From: Gemmatimonadota bacterium
Lineage (GTDB): Bacteria > Gemmatimonadota > Gemmatimonadetes > Gemmatimonadales > GWC2-71-9
Assembly (NCBI GenBank): GCA_020346845.1
Contig: CP070792.1
Span: forward strand, 2,322,704 to 2,354,824
Direction of reading: 5' to 3'
DNA: 32,121 nt
Below the pieces are notes generated by a model. The model was not told the origin of the DNA and did not search any database. It was given only the letters and a program-made list of their open reading frames with translations. A program made the translations under genes and the position numbers. Below are positions 23,449 through 31,262 of the stretch, piece after piece (position 1 is the first letter of the stretch; the number at the start of each line of letters is the position of its first letter).

Positions 23449-26197
23449 AGGCCTTTGCGTCCAACCAGTTCGGCCCGACGCCGACATCGACAACCAACGG
23501 CACACTTAGTTCTGCCGCACCTTCCATCTCACGCCTGACTATTCCACAGGCGTCTTCCACTTCGGATTCCGGCGATTCGAGCACAAGCTCATCATGCACC
23601 TGTAACAACATTGCAGTCTTCATGCCGGAATTCTCAAGCACTGCCGCAAGCCGGACCATGGCAATCTTGATCAGATCGGCAGCGGAGCCCTGCATTGGCG
23701 AGTTCATGGCAGTCCGCTCTCCGAAAGTACGGACGTTGTAGTTGGGATCCTTCAACTCCGGTATGTAGCGCCGTCGGCCAAACAGAGTCTCGACGTATCC
23801 TGCTTTCTTGGCATTCTCAACTGTCATGTCCAGAAAACTGCGTACTCCTGCGAATCGTGTGAAGTACAGTCTAATGAACTCCTTCGCTTCCTCTTGTGAG
23901 ATATCCAGTTGCCTTGCGAGTGCAAACGGTCCTTGGCCATAGATGGTGGCGAAGTTGATCGTTTTAGCTCTGGCGCGCATCTCGCTCGTAACTTCATCAA
24001 GCGGCACCTCAAAGATCAGTGCTGCTGTCTGACGATGGATATCGCCACCTTGCCGGAACGCATCGATGAAAGCCTCGTCACGTGACAAATGCGCCAACAC
24101 CCGCAATTCAATTTGCGAGTAGTCTGCAACAATGAAGCTGCACCCACTCCGGGGTACAAAACACTGTCGGATCAGTTCACCTCTGGCAGTCCTGACCGGT
24201 ATGTTCTGCAGATTCGGGTCAGAGGAAGACAGCCTGCCGGTGGCGGCGCCAGTCTGATTGAAACTCGTGTGGATGCGGCCGGTCGCACGATTCACGCTGG
24301 CTGGAAGCACATCTACATAGGTCGACTTGAGCTTCGCCAGCTCGCGGTAGTCGAGCATCAACTTGGGAACTTCGAAGTCCATCTCAGCAAGTTGCGCGAG
24401 AACCGCCGCATCTGTCGACGGTCCCGTTTTGGTGCGCTTCAGGACAGGTAGCTGCAGCTTATCAAACAGGATGTGACGTAGCTGTTGAGTGCTGTTGATG
24501 TTGAAGTCCGTACCAGCTGCATCGTACACTGCTTCTTCTATCTCCCTCAGTTCGGCGGTGAACTGAAGAGACAAGGCACGTAATCGATCGGTGTCGATTG
24601 ATATCCCGCACCACTCCATGTCAGCCAGCACTTCGACCAGTGGGAACTCAATCTCCTGCAATAACGATTGCGCATCTGCGGCTTCCAACTGGGGTGCGAG
24701 ACGGTCTCTCAACTGGAAGACGGCACGACCCCTGGCGCATGAGAAAGTGGCAACCTCATCTACACCCAACTCGCGGACCGGTCTCATCGACTTGCCCTTG
24801 CCGGTGAGCTCTTGCTCGCCCTTGATGGCAACATTGAGGTGATCCAAGGAGAGCACTTCGATCGCGTGTGATCTGCGGCCCGGGTCGAGCACGAAGCTCG
24901 CAAGCATTGAGTCATATGCCGCCCCGCCCAGTTCTACACCTGCAGCCCGCAGCACAAGCCGAGCATGCTTGAGATCGTGTCCCAGCTTGGCCACCTGCGG
25001 ATTCTGTAACAGCTGTCGTAGCAGGCTAGTGCTCTCGGCTGATATCTGAGGGAGATTCTTGGGCATCGTCGCGGCAATCAGTTCACCATCACGGCCACCG
25101 TGCCCGAATGGCAGGTACCAGGCGCGGCCATCCGGAAGAACCATGGACAATCCGATCAGTTCTCTCTCTGTATCACCTTGCTGGGAGACGACGTCGAGGG
25201 CAACATCAGCTTCCCTCCGCACGGCATTCACCACTTGGTGCAGCATCTCAAGATCGTCCACGATTTCGTGTTGCGGCACTTCACCCGTGGCGGTTGCTGG
25301 ATGATCTATCTTGGCCAGCAGCGAGCTGAACTCGAGATCAGTGTAGAGCCTAGTGAGGATCTCGGTATCCGGTGTCCCCACCCTCAGTGCCGCAAGATCC
25401 AGGTCAACCGGAACGTCCAGCTTGATCGTTACCAGCTCCTTGCTCAATCTGGCTGCTGCAGCCTGGTTCAACAGACCTTCCCGCGCTCGCTTCCCCTTTA
25501 CCTCCTTCGCGTGGGCCAGTATCGATTCCAGATCACCGTACGACTCGATCAACGCCCGCGCTGTCTTGTCACCAATACCCTTCACACCAGGAATATTGTC
25601 TGATGAGTCACCCACGAGAGCCAGGTAGTCTGTGACACGGTCTGGCTGGATTCCCAACCTCTCATGGGCATTCGACAGGTCGGAAAGTGTTTCCGCGACC
25701 GGAGCCGTACCACCACGACCCGGATTCAAGACGACGACATGTTTCGAGATGAGCTGGTAGAAATCCTTGTCACCCGATACGATTACGGCCCGCAGAGCCT
25801 GCCTTGCCGCCTGTGCGGCGAGTGTGCCAATCACGTCGTCTGCTTCGTACCCATCAACTGTGATCAGGGGAATGCGGAACCCGTGCAGCAACTCCTCAAT
25901 GCGTTCGATCGATCGATCGAAATCCTCCTGCAACTCATCATCTAGCTTCTCTCGGGTTGCCTTGTACTCGGGATACGTCTCGGTTCGGAACGATGAGCCG
26001 GCGTCGTGCACCCACCCGACGTACTCGGGTCGGTGTTGGTCGATCAACCGATGCAGAAAGTTTGCCACACCCCATACTGCCGAGGTGTTCTCCCCACGAC
26101 CGGTCCTAAGAGGCCGGTTGATCATCGCAAAAAAGGCGCGGTAGATCAGTGCGTAGCCATCGACCAGAAAGAGCTCGGACCTACTTGGGCTGGACAT
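23447..26197 (-). CDS. polA: DNA polymerase I with degenerate 3'-5' exonuclease domain
   Basis: Pol I fills gaps and removes RNA primers during replication and repair. The 916-residue protein has three parts. The 5' nuclease (about 1-295) keeps DGYALIYRAFF, DGYEADDVIG, SGDKDFYQLI and LVGDSSDNIPGVKGIG. The 3'-5' exonuclease-like domain (about 315-510) lacks catalytic acids: Exo I reads LD335-V-V337, Exo II has A412 for the aspartate, and Exo III has F485 and R489 for the Tyr and Asp. The polymerase domain keeps motif A (DYSQIELRVLAH), motif B (RARAKTINFATIYGQ) and motif C (QVHDELVLE). It should polymerise and cut flaps but not proofread. There is no Shine-Dalgarno; TATCTT lies 10 bases before the ATG, just after the csp terminator. 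Confidence 0.96.
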   Translation of the reverse strand: MSSPSRSELFLVDGYALIYRAFFAMINRPLRTGRGENTSAVWGVANFLHRLIDQHRPEYVGWVHDAGSSFRTETYPEYKATREKLDDELQEDFDRSIERIEELLHGFRIPLITVDGYEADDVIGTLAAQAARQALRAVIVSGDKDFYQLISKHVVVLNPGRGGTAPVAETLSDLSNAHERLGIQPDRVTDYLALVGDSSDNIPGVKGIGDKTARALIESYGDLESILAHAKEVKGKRAREGLLNQAAAARLSKELVTIKLDVPVDLDLAALRVGTPDTEILTRLYTDLEFSSLLAKIDHPATATGEVPQHEIVDDLEMLHQVVNAVRREADVALDVVSQQGDTERELIGLSMVLPDGRAWYLPFGHGGRDGELIAATMPKNLPQISAESTSLLRQLLQNPQVAKLGHDLKHARLVLRAAGVELGGAAYDSMLASFVLDPGRRSHAIEVLSLDHLNVAIKGEQELTGKGKSMRPVRELGVDEVATFSCARGRAVFQLRDRLAPQLEAADAQSLLQEIEFPLVEVLADMEWCGISIDTDRLRALSLQFTAELREIEEAVYDAAGTDFNINSTQQLRHILFDKLQLPVLKRTKTGPSTDAAVLAQLAEMDFEVPKLMLDYRELAKLKSTYVDVLPASVNRATGRIHTSFNQTGAATGRLSSSDPNLQNIPVRTARGELIRQCFVPRSGCSFIVADYSQIELRVLAHLSRDEAFIDAFRQGGDIHRQTAALIFEVPLDEVTSEMRARAKTINFATIYGQGPFALARQLDISQEEAKEFIRLYFTRFAGVRSFLDMTVENAKKAGYVETLFGRRRYIPELKDPNYNVRTFGERTAMNSPMQGSAADLIKIAMVRLAAVLENSGMKTAMLLQVHDELVLESPESEVEDACGIVRREMEGAAELSVPLVVDVGVGPNWLDAKA

Positions 26198-26213
26198 TAT
26201 AGGAGTGAAGATA

Positions 26214-26253
26214 GCAAAAATGAAAAGCCCCGCCGTGTCGAAGGGCGGGGCTT
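26214..26253 (-). terminator. Intrinsic terminator of the cold-shock gene
   Basis: On the minus strand AAGCCCCGCC (26253-26244) pairs perfectly with GGCGGGGCTT (26234-26225) across a 9-base loop and is followed by the T-rich tract TTCATTTTT. It is the clearest rho-independent terminator in the window and separates csp from polA. Confidence 0.9.
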
Positions 26254-26273
26254 GTATTGTTGTGGTCGGAGAC

Positions 26274-26477
26274 TCAAACCTTCAGAACATTCTGAGCGTT
26301 CAGCCCCTTATCTCCTGTCTTCAACTCGAACTCGACCTCTTGGCCTTCACGAAGGGTGCGAAATCCCTCGGCTTGAATAGCCGAGAAGTGTACGAATACG
26401 TCGTCACCTCCCTCTTCTTGCTCGATGAAACCGTATCCTTTTGCATCGTTGAACCATTTCACCTTACCGCGCGGCAT
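26274..26477 (-). CDS. Cold-shock domain protein (CspA family)
   Basis: This is a 67-residue single cold-shock domain, an RNA/DNA chaperone that melts secondary structure. It begins [20 protein letters not shown] with RNP1 as KGYGFI (residues 13-18) and RNP2 as VFVHF (27-31), both intact. The length is exactly that of stand-alone Csp proteins. AGGAG lies 8 bases before the ATG. It has its own promoter overlapping the stop codon of the preceding gene, a leader of about 65 bases with a hairpin, and a strong terminator, so it is a monocistronic unit. Confidence 0.97.
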   Translation of the reverse strand: MPRGKVKWFNDAKGYGFIEQEEGGDDVFVHFSAIQAEGFRTLREGQEVEFELKTGDKGLNAQNVLKV

Positions 26478-26519
26478 TTACATCACTCCTGCAGAGACTA
26501 TGAGTTGTGTCTAGCGTGT

Positions 26520-26543
26520 GCGGGTCACTATGGGCAAACCCGC
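26520..26543 (-). promoter_or_regulatory. Hairpin at the 5' end of the cold-shock leader
   Basis: GCGGGT and ACCCGC form a 6-pair stem with a 12-base loop at the predicted 5' end of the csp message. Structured leaders that respond to temperature are known for csp genes, but this one is short and a thermosensor role is only a suggestion. Confidence 0.35.
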
Positions 26544-26549
26544 ATCGAA

Positions 26550-26579
26550 ATTGTGGGCCCAAAGGAGCCTGAATGTCAA
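26550..26579 (-). promoter_or_regulatory. Promoter of the cold-shock gene
   Basis: A perfect -35 TTGACA (26579-26574) overlaps the stop codon of the upstream gene. An 18-base spacer leads to CACAAT (26555-26550), which matches TATAAT at four of six positions. Transcription would start near 26543, about 66 bases before the csp ATG. Confidence 0.6.
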
Positions 26580-27121
26580 GTTAGCAGCCAGACCACGCAT
26601 GCCACACCGGGCGCCACAACTAGATTGTCGTCGCACGGACCGGGCCACCGTTCCAGAGCGGTCCCGATGACTGCCCCAACCACCACCGCTTGCCAGGGCA
26701 GGCCTAACAGTGTCAGAACCACCACAGAAGTGCCTAACGCAGCCAGACTCCCTATCACCGTCTTGCCCACTGAATCGGCACTCAATCCACCCACCATTGA
26801 TGCAGCAGGATCAGCGGACGCACTCACCAAGATCCCTGCAGCGGGAGCAATGGGCGGGAACCAGGCAGAAAGCGCGTAGCCCAAGCTGAGCCAGGTCGCA
26901 CCGCTCAGTCGGCGGGCCTCCATGTCCCTGAAAACGGGGACCATTTCCACGATCCGTCGACCCACATTGGGCAGCCCAATCCGGGCAAGATCGAGGGCAA
27001 CGGCTATCGCTGCTAGGATGCCCAGGGCTAATCTGAGAAGATCCCAACTTGCCCAGAGAGGGATCAGCAGAACCACGGCCGAGCCAACGTGGAGCAGACG
27101 TCGGAGTGGGGGCCCTCTCAT
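26576..27121 (-). CDS. Polyprenol/phytol kinase-like CTP-dependent membrane protein (CdsA-related)
   Basis: This is a 181-residue hydrophobic protein with about five to six helices. The N-terminus MRGPPLRRLLHVGSAVVLL has the R(R/K)xxH start seen in phytol and dolichol kinases. EARRLSGATWLSLGYAL (about 68-84), SASADPAASMVGG (about 100-112) and GKTVIGSLAALGTS (about 118-131) match the conserved part of the SEC59/DGK1/phosphatidate cytidylyltransferase superfamily. It probably phosphorylates a lipid alcohol, perhaps a polyprenol or diacylglycerol. Its ATG overlaps the transglycosylase stop by four bases, so a link to envelope lipid-carrier recycling is plausible but inferred. Confidence 0.78.
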   Translation of the reverse strand: MRGPPLRRLLHVGSAVVLLIPLWASWDLLRLALGILAAIAVALDLARIGLPNVGRRIVEMVPVFRDMEARRLSGATWLSLGYALSAWFPPIAPAAGILVSASADPAASMVGGLSADSVGKTVIGSLAALGTSVVVLTLLGLPWQAVVVGAVIGTALERWPGPCDDNLVVAPGVACVVWLLT

Positions 27122-29367
27122 GGCGTCCCCGCCGCCTGCAGCTCCGCGGGAGGATAGAGTGCCTTGTACAGGGCGCGATTGCGGATCACAGTGCGCAAAT
27201 AGCCCTGCGTCTCCGGATACGGAACTTGCGCCACGAACTGTACCGGATCATCGGAGTTGGGATACCGGAGCCAACGTCTCACGGGTGTTCCACCCGCGTT
27301 GTAAGCGGCCAGCGCGAGCTCTACCCGCCCATCGTAGCGTTCGAGTAGGCTTGCGAGATGAACCGCACCCAGATGCAGGTTCGCATCCGCCACGACGAGA
27401 AGACGTCTGTCCCAGCCCATTCCCTGCCTCTGCGCCAACTGTCGGGCGGTTGGAGGCATGAGCTGCATCAGTCCATATGCACCTGCATGTGACACTACCG
27501 AAGCACGGAAACTGGACTCCTGCCTGATGAGGGCAGCAAGCAAATAGGGATCGAGCCCATGCGCTCTTGACTCCTCCTCAATCATTTCTCTCAAGGGCCA
27601 CGGGAAGATCACGCGAAGCACGCGCGGATGATTCAGCGTATAGGCTCGAGTTGCCCGCCACCCCAACCTGATACCCTCCGCCACAAGCCCTCGTTCGATC
27701 AAGCCTTCGGCGTAATCCAGCAACTCGGCAGGTGGGCGCGTCTGCTCGGACATGATGTGCTCGACAAGTGCCTCCGCCTCCGCCTCGTAGCGCACATCCC
27801 TCAAGAGGTCGAGGACCAGGAACTCGTGCGGAAGGGCCCGCGGCTCGGGTGGGGAAGACGGTGATGCAACGTTGAGCGGAGGCAGCCCCGATTCCTGTCT
27901 CGCGATGGTGCCGTAGTAGCCGACCGAATCAGCGCGAGCGAGCACAGCCAGGATGCCGCGGCGCTCCAGTGCGTCGCTAGTCAGCGACGCCACCTGGTAT
28001 TGCGCCGCAAACCGCTGGGCGCCACCCAACTCGACCTCGTCGCTGTACCACCCAATGGCCCCAGCAGTATCACCCCTGGCCAGTGCATTGGACGCAAGCT
28101 TCAGCCTAGCCCGTGATGCATATGAGCTCCGTGGCCACCGCTGGGACAGGGTCATCCGGACCGAGTCCGCCGCCACCGTCTGTCGCGCTCTTGCGAATCC
28201 GTCGGCCACGAGGTGCAGCGCAACAGGAGCATTCGGGTCCTGCGGAAAGCTGTCAGCAAAAGCAGTTAGGGCAGCCCTGGCTTCCGCTGTGCGTCTCATC
28301 CGAACAAACAGGCGACCGTACTTATACGCGGCACTCCTGGCGGCCGCTCCCTCGAATGACGCCGCGCGACGGTAGACTTCAAGTGCTTGAGTTCGAGACC
28401 CGGTGATCTCGAGCAGGTCCGCCCAATAGACAAGTGCGTCTACATCCGTGGAATCGGAGGCCACTGCACGGCCAGCTGCATCCAGTCCTTCTCTCGTAGA
28501 GCCGATTCGACGATATGCACGCGCCAGCTCCCGAAGTTCGGTCGAGGTTCTGGGCCCATGCAACTGCGACAGCAACCCGACGGCCAACCGGACCACCGCC
28601 GTGTCTGAGTCACTCAGAGCTTCATTTGCCAGCTCACGGGCGCTCACGCTATCTGCCCGGGCTAGCGCTAATGTCGCCGCGCGCGCTGGCAATCCCACTT
28701 GGGTGAACGCATCAACTGCTGCGGAGGTGTCAGCAGCCGCCAGCTTGATTTCAGCCTGGGCTTCTAGGCTCAGGCGCGACGCGGCTGCCGGGGCAAGGCT
28801 CAACAGCTCCATTGCTCGTGCCGAATCGGGCGTCACACGTGCTTCGCGAACGGCGAGCCACCCTTTGAGTTCGGGCAATTCCGTTGCCGCCCAGGCATAT
28901 CGATCGGCTGCCACATCAGTGCGACCTGAGCGCTCGTAACTGTCTGCAGCGCGGGCTAGCATCACACCGCGAGGTTGGCCCTTGAGATGGAGCGCAGCTT
29001 CATCGAATAGGGCTGCCGCCATCTCGAAGGCACCCAGCTGATAATCGGCGTCGCCCAATAGGGGGGTGGTGATCTCTGCCGGCCACAGCGCCGTGGTGGA
29101 GCCTCTAGTCAGAAGCTCGCGGGCTCGCTCGGGCCTCCCGATCGCGAGTTCGAGCACTGCCAATCGTAGAATGACCGCCGGACCGGCCGAGTCACCTGCC
29201 AGAAGCCCTCTCAGCCGCTGCACCTCGTGCCACCGAGCCGAATCCGCTTCCAAGCTATGCGTGCCCTGAGCCGACATCTGGCCTGCGCCGCCGCTCCAAA
29301 GAACGACGGTCAAGACGGCAAGGCTGACACTCTTGGCCACATGCGTCATCCGCGGCAGTCCACGCAT
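27118..29367 (-). CDS. Soluble lytic murein transglycosylase with N-terminal repeat domain
   Basis: The 749-residue protein starts with a signal peptide (MTHVAKSVSLAVLTVVLW, cleaved near GQMSAQG). It is followed by roughly 550 residues of alanine-rich helical TPR-like repeats and a C-terminal SLT domain. Catalytic E617 is in IRQESSFRASVVS, followed by GAYGLMQLMPPTA and LALAAYNAG, the standard Slt70 family motifs. It cleaves peptidoglycan glycan strands with anhydro-muramic acid formation in the periplasm. The start is ATG 29367 or ATG 29349 (residue 7); neither has a clear Shine-Dalgarno, and a cryptic short frame ends just upstream. The kinase-like gene downstream is coupled by ATGA. Confidence 0.93.
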   Translation of the reverse strand: MRGLPRMTHVAKSVSLAVLTVVLWSGGAGQMSAQGTHSLEADSARWHEVQRLRGLLAGDSAGPAVILRLAVLELAIGRPERARELLTRGSTTALWPAEITTPLLGDADYQLGAFEMAAALFDEAALHLKGQPRGVMLARAADSYERSGRTDVAADRYAWAATELPELKGWLAVREARVTPDSARAMELLSLAPAAASRLSLEAQAEIKLAAADTSAAVDAFTQVGLPARAATLALARADSVSARELANEALSDSDTAVVRLAVGLLSQLHGPRTSTELRELARAYRRIGSTREGLDAAGRAVASDSTDVDALVYWADLLEITGSRTQALEVYRRAASFEGAAARSAAYKYGRLFVRMRRTAEARAALTAFADSFPQDPNAPVALHLVADGFARARQTVAADSVRMTLSQRWPRSSYASRARLKLASNALARGDTAGAIGWYSDEVELGGAQRFAAQYQVASLTSDALERRGILAVLARADSVGYYGTIARQESGLPPLNVASPSSPPEPRALPHEFLVLDLLRDVRYEAEAEALVEHIMSEQTRPPAELLDYAEGLIERGLVAEGIRLGWRATRAYTLNHPRVLRVIFPWPLREMIEEESRAHGLDPYLLAALIRQESSFRASVVSHAGAYGLMQLMPPTARQLAQRQGMGWDRRLLVVADANLHLGAVHLASLLERYDGRVELALAAYNAGGTPVRRWLRYPNSDDPVQFVAQVPYPETQGYLRTVIRNRALYKALYPPAELQAAGTP

Positions 29368-29369
29368 TC

Positions 29370-29426
29370 TCAGCTAGCGAGCCTGCGGGAATACGCGGAC
29401 GTTGTTGTAGATCGGATTGGCACCAC
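29370..29426 (-). CDS. Possible 18-codon leader reading frame upstream of the transglycosylase
   Basis: A GTG at 29426 follows GGAGGTGATC (29436-29427), a ten-base perfect complement of the usual 16S rRNA 3' tail, with 5 bases between GGAGG and GTG. The frame would encode 18 residues (MVPIRSTTTSAYSRRLAS) and stop 2 bases before the transglycosylase ATG, allowing coupled translation. It is too short to judge by content, and a competing frame exists over the same bases. Confidence 0.3.
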   Translation of the reverse strand: MVPIRSTTTSAYSRRLAS

Positions 29427-29547
29427 GATCACCTCCGTTTTCCCGGCTTGTTGAGAATTGACTGCCCCCGCGGCATGACCGCAGCACCTTCTTTGGGTAT
29501 GTGCCGCAGCTAACACAAGCAGGGACCGCGCCAGCTAACAGCGTCGC
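29374..29547 (-). pseudogene. Short lipoprotein-like reading frame without a start codon
   Basis: This minus-strand frame is open for 57 codons and stops with TAG 6 bases before the transglycosylase start. It begins IATLLAGAVPACVSCGTYPKK, which resembles the end of a lipoprotein signal, and ends GANPIYNNVRVFPQAR, which looks like real protein. No ATG, GTG or TTG lies in frame between the upstream TGA and the lipobox-like part; a GTG at 29487 is the only internal start. A nearby out-of-frame ATG (MNRDAV) hints at a frameshift. It may be a decayed small lipoprotein gene. Confidence 0.3.
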
Positions 29548-29684
29548 GATTCATATCGCTCGTAGATCATATGTGCTATGGAAGCCGCACAGCGCGGACC
29601 AGGATCACCAAAAACGGCGGTACTGCAAACCCGCCTGAAGCCCCCAGTCTGCGCCATACGTTCGGTGGATACTTAGTGCTCGAC
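29548..29684. other. Remainder of the divergent intergenic region before the kinase gene
   Basis: Together with the two cryptic frames above, the transglycosylase-kinase gap spans 357 bases. In this right part I see no gene, tRNA, repeat or strong hairpin, only the kinase promoter candidate at its right edge. Confidence 0.35.
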
Positions 29685-29714
29685 TTGCCCGCGTTCAAGT
29701 GTGGCTATTACATT
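29685..29714 (+). promoter_or_regulatory. Candidate promoter of the kinase-pyrE operon
   Basis: TTGCCC (29685-29690) and TACATT (29709-29714) each match their consensus at four of six positions and are 18 bases apart. The -10 ends 10 bases before the kinase ATG, giving a leader of only a few bases, consistent with the lack of a Shine-Dalgarno. Confidence 0.4.
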
Positions 29715-29724
29715 CGGCGACTCT

Positions 29725-30651
29725 ATGCCGAACGAAGATCTCACTGGCCGCAGCATTGCGGGCTACAAGTTAATGTCCCGCATGGGCGAAGGCGGGACAG
29801 CGACCGTGTACCGTGCCGAGCATCCCGAACACGGACGGTGTGCCGTCAAAATCCTCAAGCAACGGACCCGAAACGACCCGATCGCGGTCAAGCGGTTTCT
29901 TCGGGAGGCCGGCTACGGTGCCAAGGTTAAGCACTCATCTGTGGTGTGCACTTATGACTTTGGGGAAGAAGACGGAATTGATTACCTGGCTCTCGAGTGG
30001 GTAGACGGAGAACCGCTTGGCGAGTTCGTGAATCGTTCCGGGCCGTTGGCGCCGGTGCTCGCATCTCACATCGTCACACAATTGGCCGAGGGTTTGGGCG
30101 CTGCACATGCGGTGGGGATAATACACCGCGATCTGAAGCCCGAGAACATCGTGTACGACCACCAGACTCAGACCGCCAAGCTGCTGGATTTCGGCATCGC
30201 GCGGGACGCCCAGGAGGCAGCCTCAGACCGTCTGACCAGAACCGGGTTTTTTGTGGGTACGCTGCAGTATGTAGCGCCCGAAGCCCTTTCCGGCGAACTA
30301 GTGGGAGAGAAGGCAGACATCTTCAGCTTGGCCAAGATCACTTATTTCCTGCTAACAGGTACCCAGCCACACCCAGGCCGCTCACCGCGGGAAGTGTTTC
30401 ACCAGCTACTGACCCAACCGCCAATCCCCTTGAACGAGGCAGTCAAGGATCTGCGGTTCCCGGCAGAACTCGAAGCGGCAGTCATGAAAGGTCTGGAGCG
30501 TCAGCCCGACGACCGGCACGCAACTGTTCAGGAGTTTGCCGCACATGTTGCACGCGGTGTCGAGGCCGTCGACGAACCGGCCCCTCAGAAGGGACGCGGC
30601 TTTTTCGGCACCATCAAATCCTTGGTAAAAGGCAGAGACGAGACGAAGTAG
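29725..30651 (+). CDS. Cytosolic Hanks-type serine/threonine protein kinase
   Basis: From ATG 29725 the protein has 308 residues. It holds one kinase domain: glycine loop MGEGGTATVY (about 20-29), catalytic lysine K42 in CAVKIL, HRDLKPEN with D136, LLDFGIA with D155, and YVAPEAL for the APE motif. The domain ends near residue 280 and a short basic tail (RGFFGTIKSLVKGRDETK) follows. There is no transmembrane helix or PASTA-type sensor, so it is cytosolic. A GTG at 29701 would add 8 residues, but the promoter placement favours the ATG. It leads a probable operon with pyrE. Confidence 0.93.
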   Translation: MPNEDLTGRSIAGYKLMSRMGEGGTATVYRAEHPEHGRCAVKILKQRTRNDPIAVKRFLREAGYGAKVKHSSVVCTYDFGEEDGIDYLALEWVDGEPLGEFVNRSGPLAPVLASHIVTQLAEGLGAAHAVGIIHRDLKPENIVYDHQTQTAKLLDFGIARDAQEAASDRLTRTGFFVGTLQYVAPEALSGELVGEKADIFSLAKITYFLLTGTQPHPGRSPREVFHQLLTQPPIPLNEAVKDLRFPAELEAAVMKGLERQPDDRHATVQEFAAHVARGVEAVDEPAPQKGRGFFGTIKSLVKGRDETK

Positions 30652-30686
30652 CACTTACTACTAATACACACTTGGTACGGTTCAGC

Positions 30687-31262
30687 GTGGAAAAACCCCA
30701 GAGTGCCAGCCACGCGAAGTTGGTGGCCCTGCTCAAACAGAGATCCGTGGAGCTGGGATCTTTCACCCTCGCCTCGGGTCGCCAATCCTCTTACTACATC
30801 GATGCCAGACGAACGACAATGTCCGCATCCGGACAGCGCCTAATCGGCGATCTCGGGTTGTCACGGATGCGGCAAAAAGACTGGGATGCTCAAGTAGTTG
30901 GTGGGATGACGCTTGGCGCGGATCCCGTGGCCTACGCCATCGCGCGAGCCTCCTCGACCATGCCACCGGAAATCGATGCCTTCACTGTCCGCAAGGAACC
31001 CAAAGGCCACGGTAAAGGACAGCAGATAGAAGGCTGCTTTAGACCGGGATCACGGGTGGTGGTTGTGGAGGACGTTGTCACCACCGGCGGGTCTGCCCTC
31101 AAGGCCATCGAAGCTGTGACGGCCGCTGGCGGCAAGATTGTTGGTGTGCTGGCAGTAGTTGATCGTGAAGAGGGTGGGCGGGCGGCTGTGGAGCAGGCGG
31201 GATACGACATGCTCACGCTGGTTAGCCTATCTCAACTCGGGATAACAACCGCGGGCGGCTGA
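30687..31262 (+). CDS. pyrE: Orotate phosphoribosyltransferase
   Basis: PyrE joins orotate to PRPP to form orotidine monophosphate in pyrimidine synthesis. From GTG 30687 the protein has 191 residues, a typical size. It shows GSFTLASGRQSSYYIDAR (about 24-41), VVGGMTLGADPVAYAIA (70-86), FTVRKEPKGHGKGQQIEG with the flexible loop (99-116) and the PRPP motif VVVVEDVVTTGGS (124-136). The frame is open far upstream through the kinase gene in another frame, but the family begins here. No Shine-Dalgarno is seen; the gap after the kinase is 35 bases. Its stop shares a base with the next ATG (TGATG). Confidence 0.94.
   Translation: MEKPQSASHAKLVALLKQRSVELGSFTLASGRQSSYYIDARRTTMSASGQRLIGDLGLSRMRQKDWDAQVVGGMTLGADPVAYAIARASSTMPPEIDAFTVRKEPKGHGKGQQIEGCFRPGSRVVVVEDVVTTGGSALKAIEAVTAAGGKIVGVLAVVDREEGGRAAVEQAGYDMLTLVSLSQLGITTAGG

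Noticed and set aside
25914-25921. Tandem GATC-type repeat (GATCGATCGATC) inside polA
   Set aside because: It is ordinary coding sequence for the conserved 5' nuclease domain and too short to be a regulatory repeat.
26197-26202. TATAAT hexamer at the polA start
   Set aside because: It overlaps the polA ATG itself, so it cannot be the promoter for that start codon.
29997-30686. A long in-frame 5' extension of pyrE through the kinase gene
   Set aside because: The upstream part is the kinase gene read in another frame and is rich in Arg and Gly. PyrE homology begins only after 30687.
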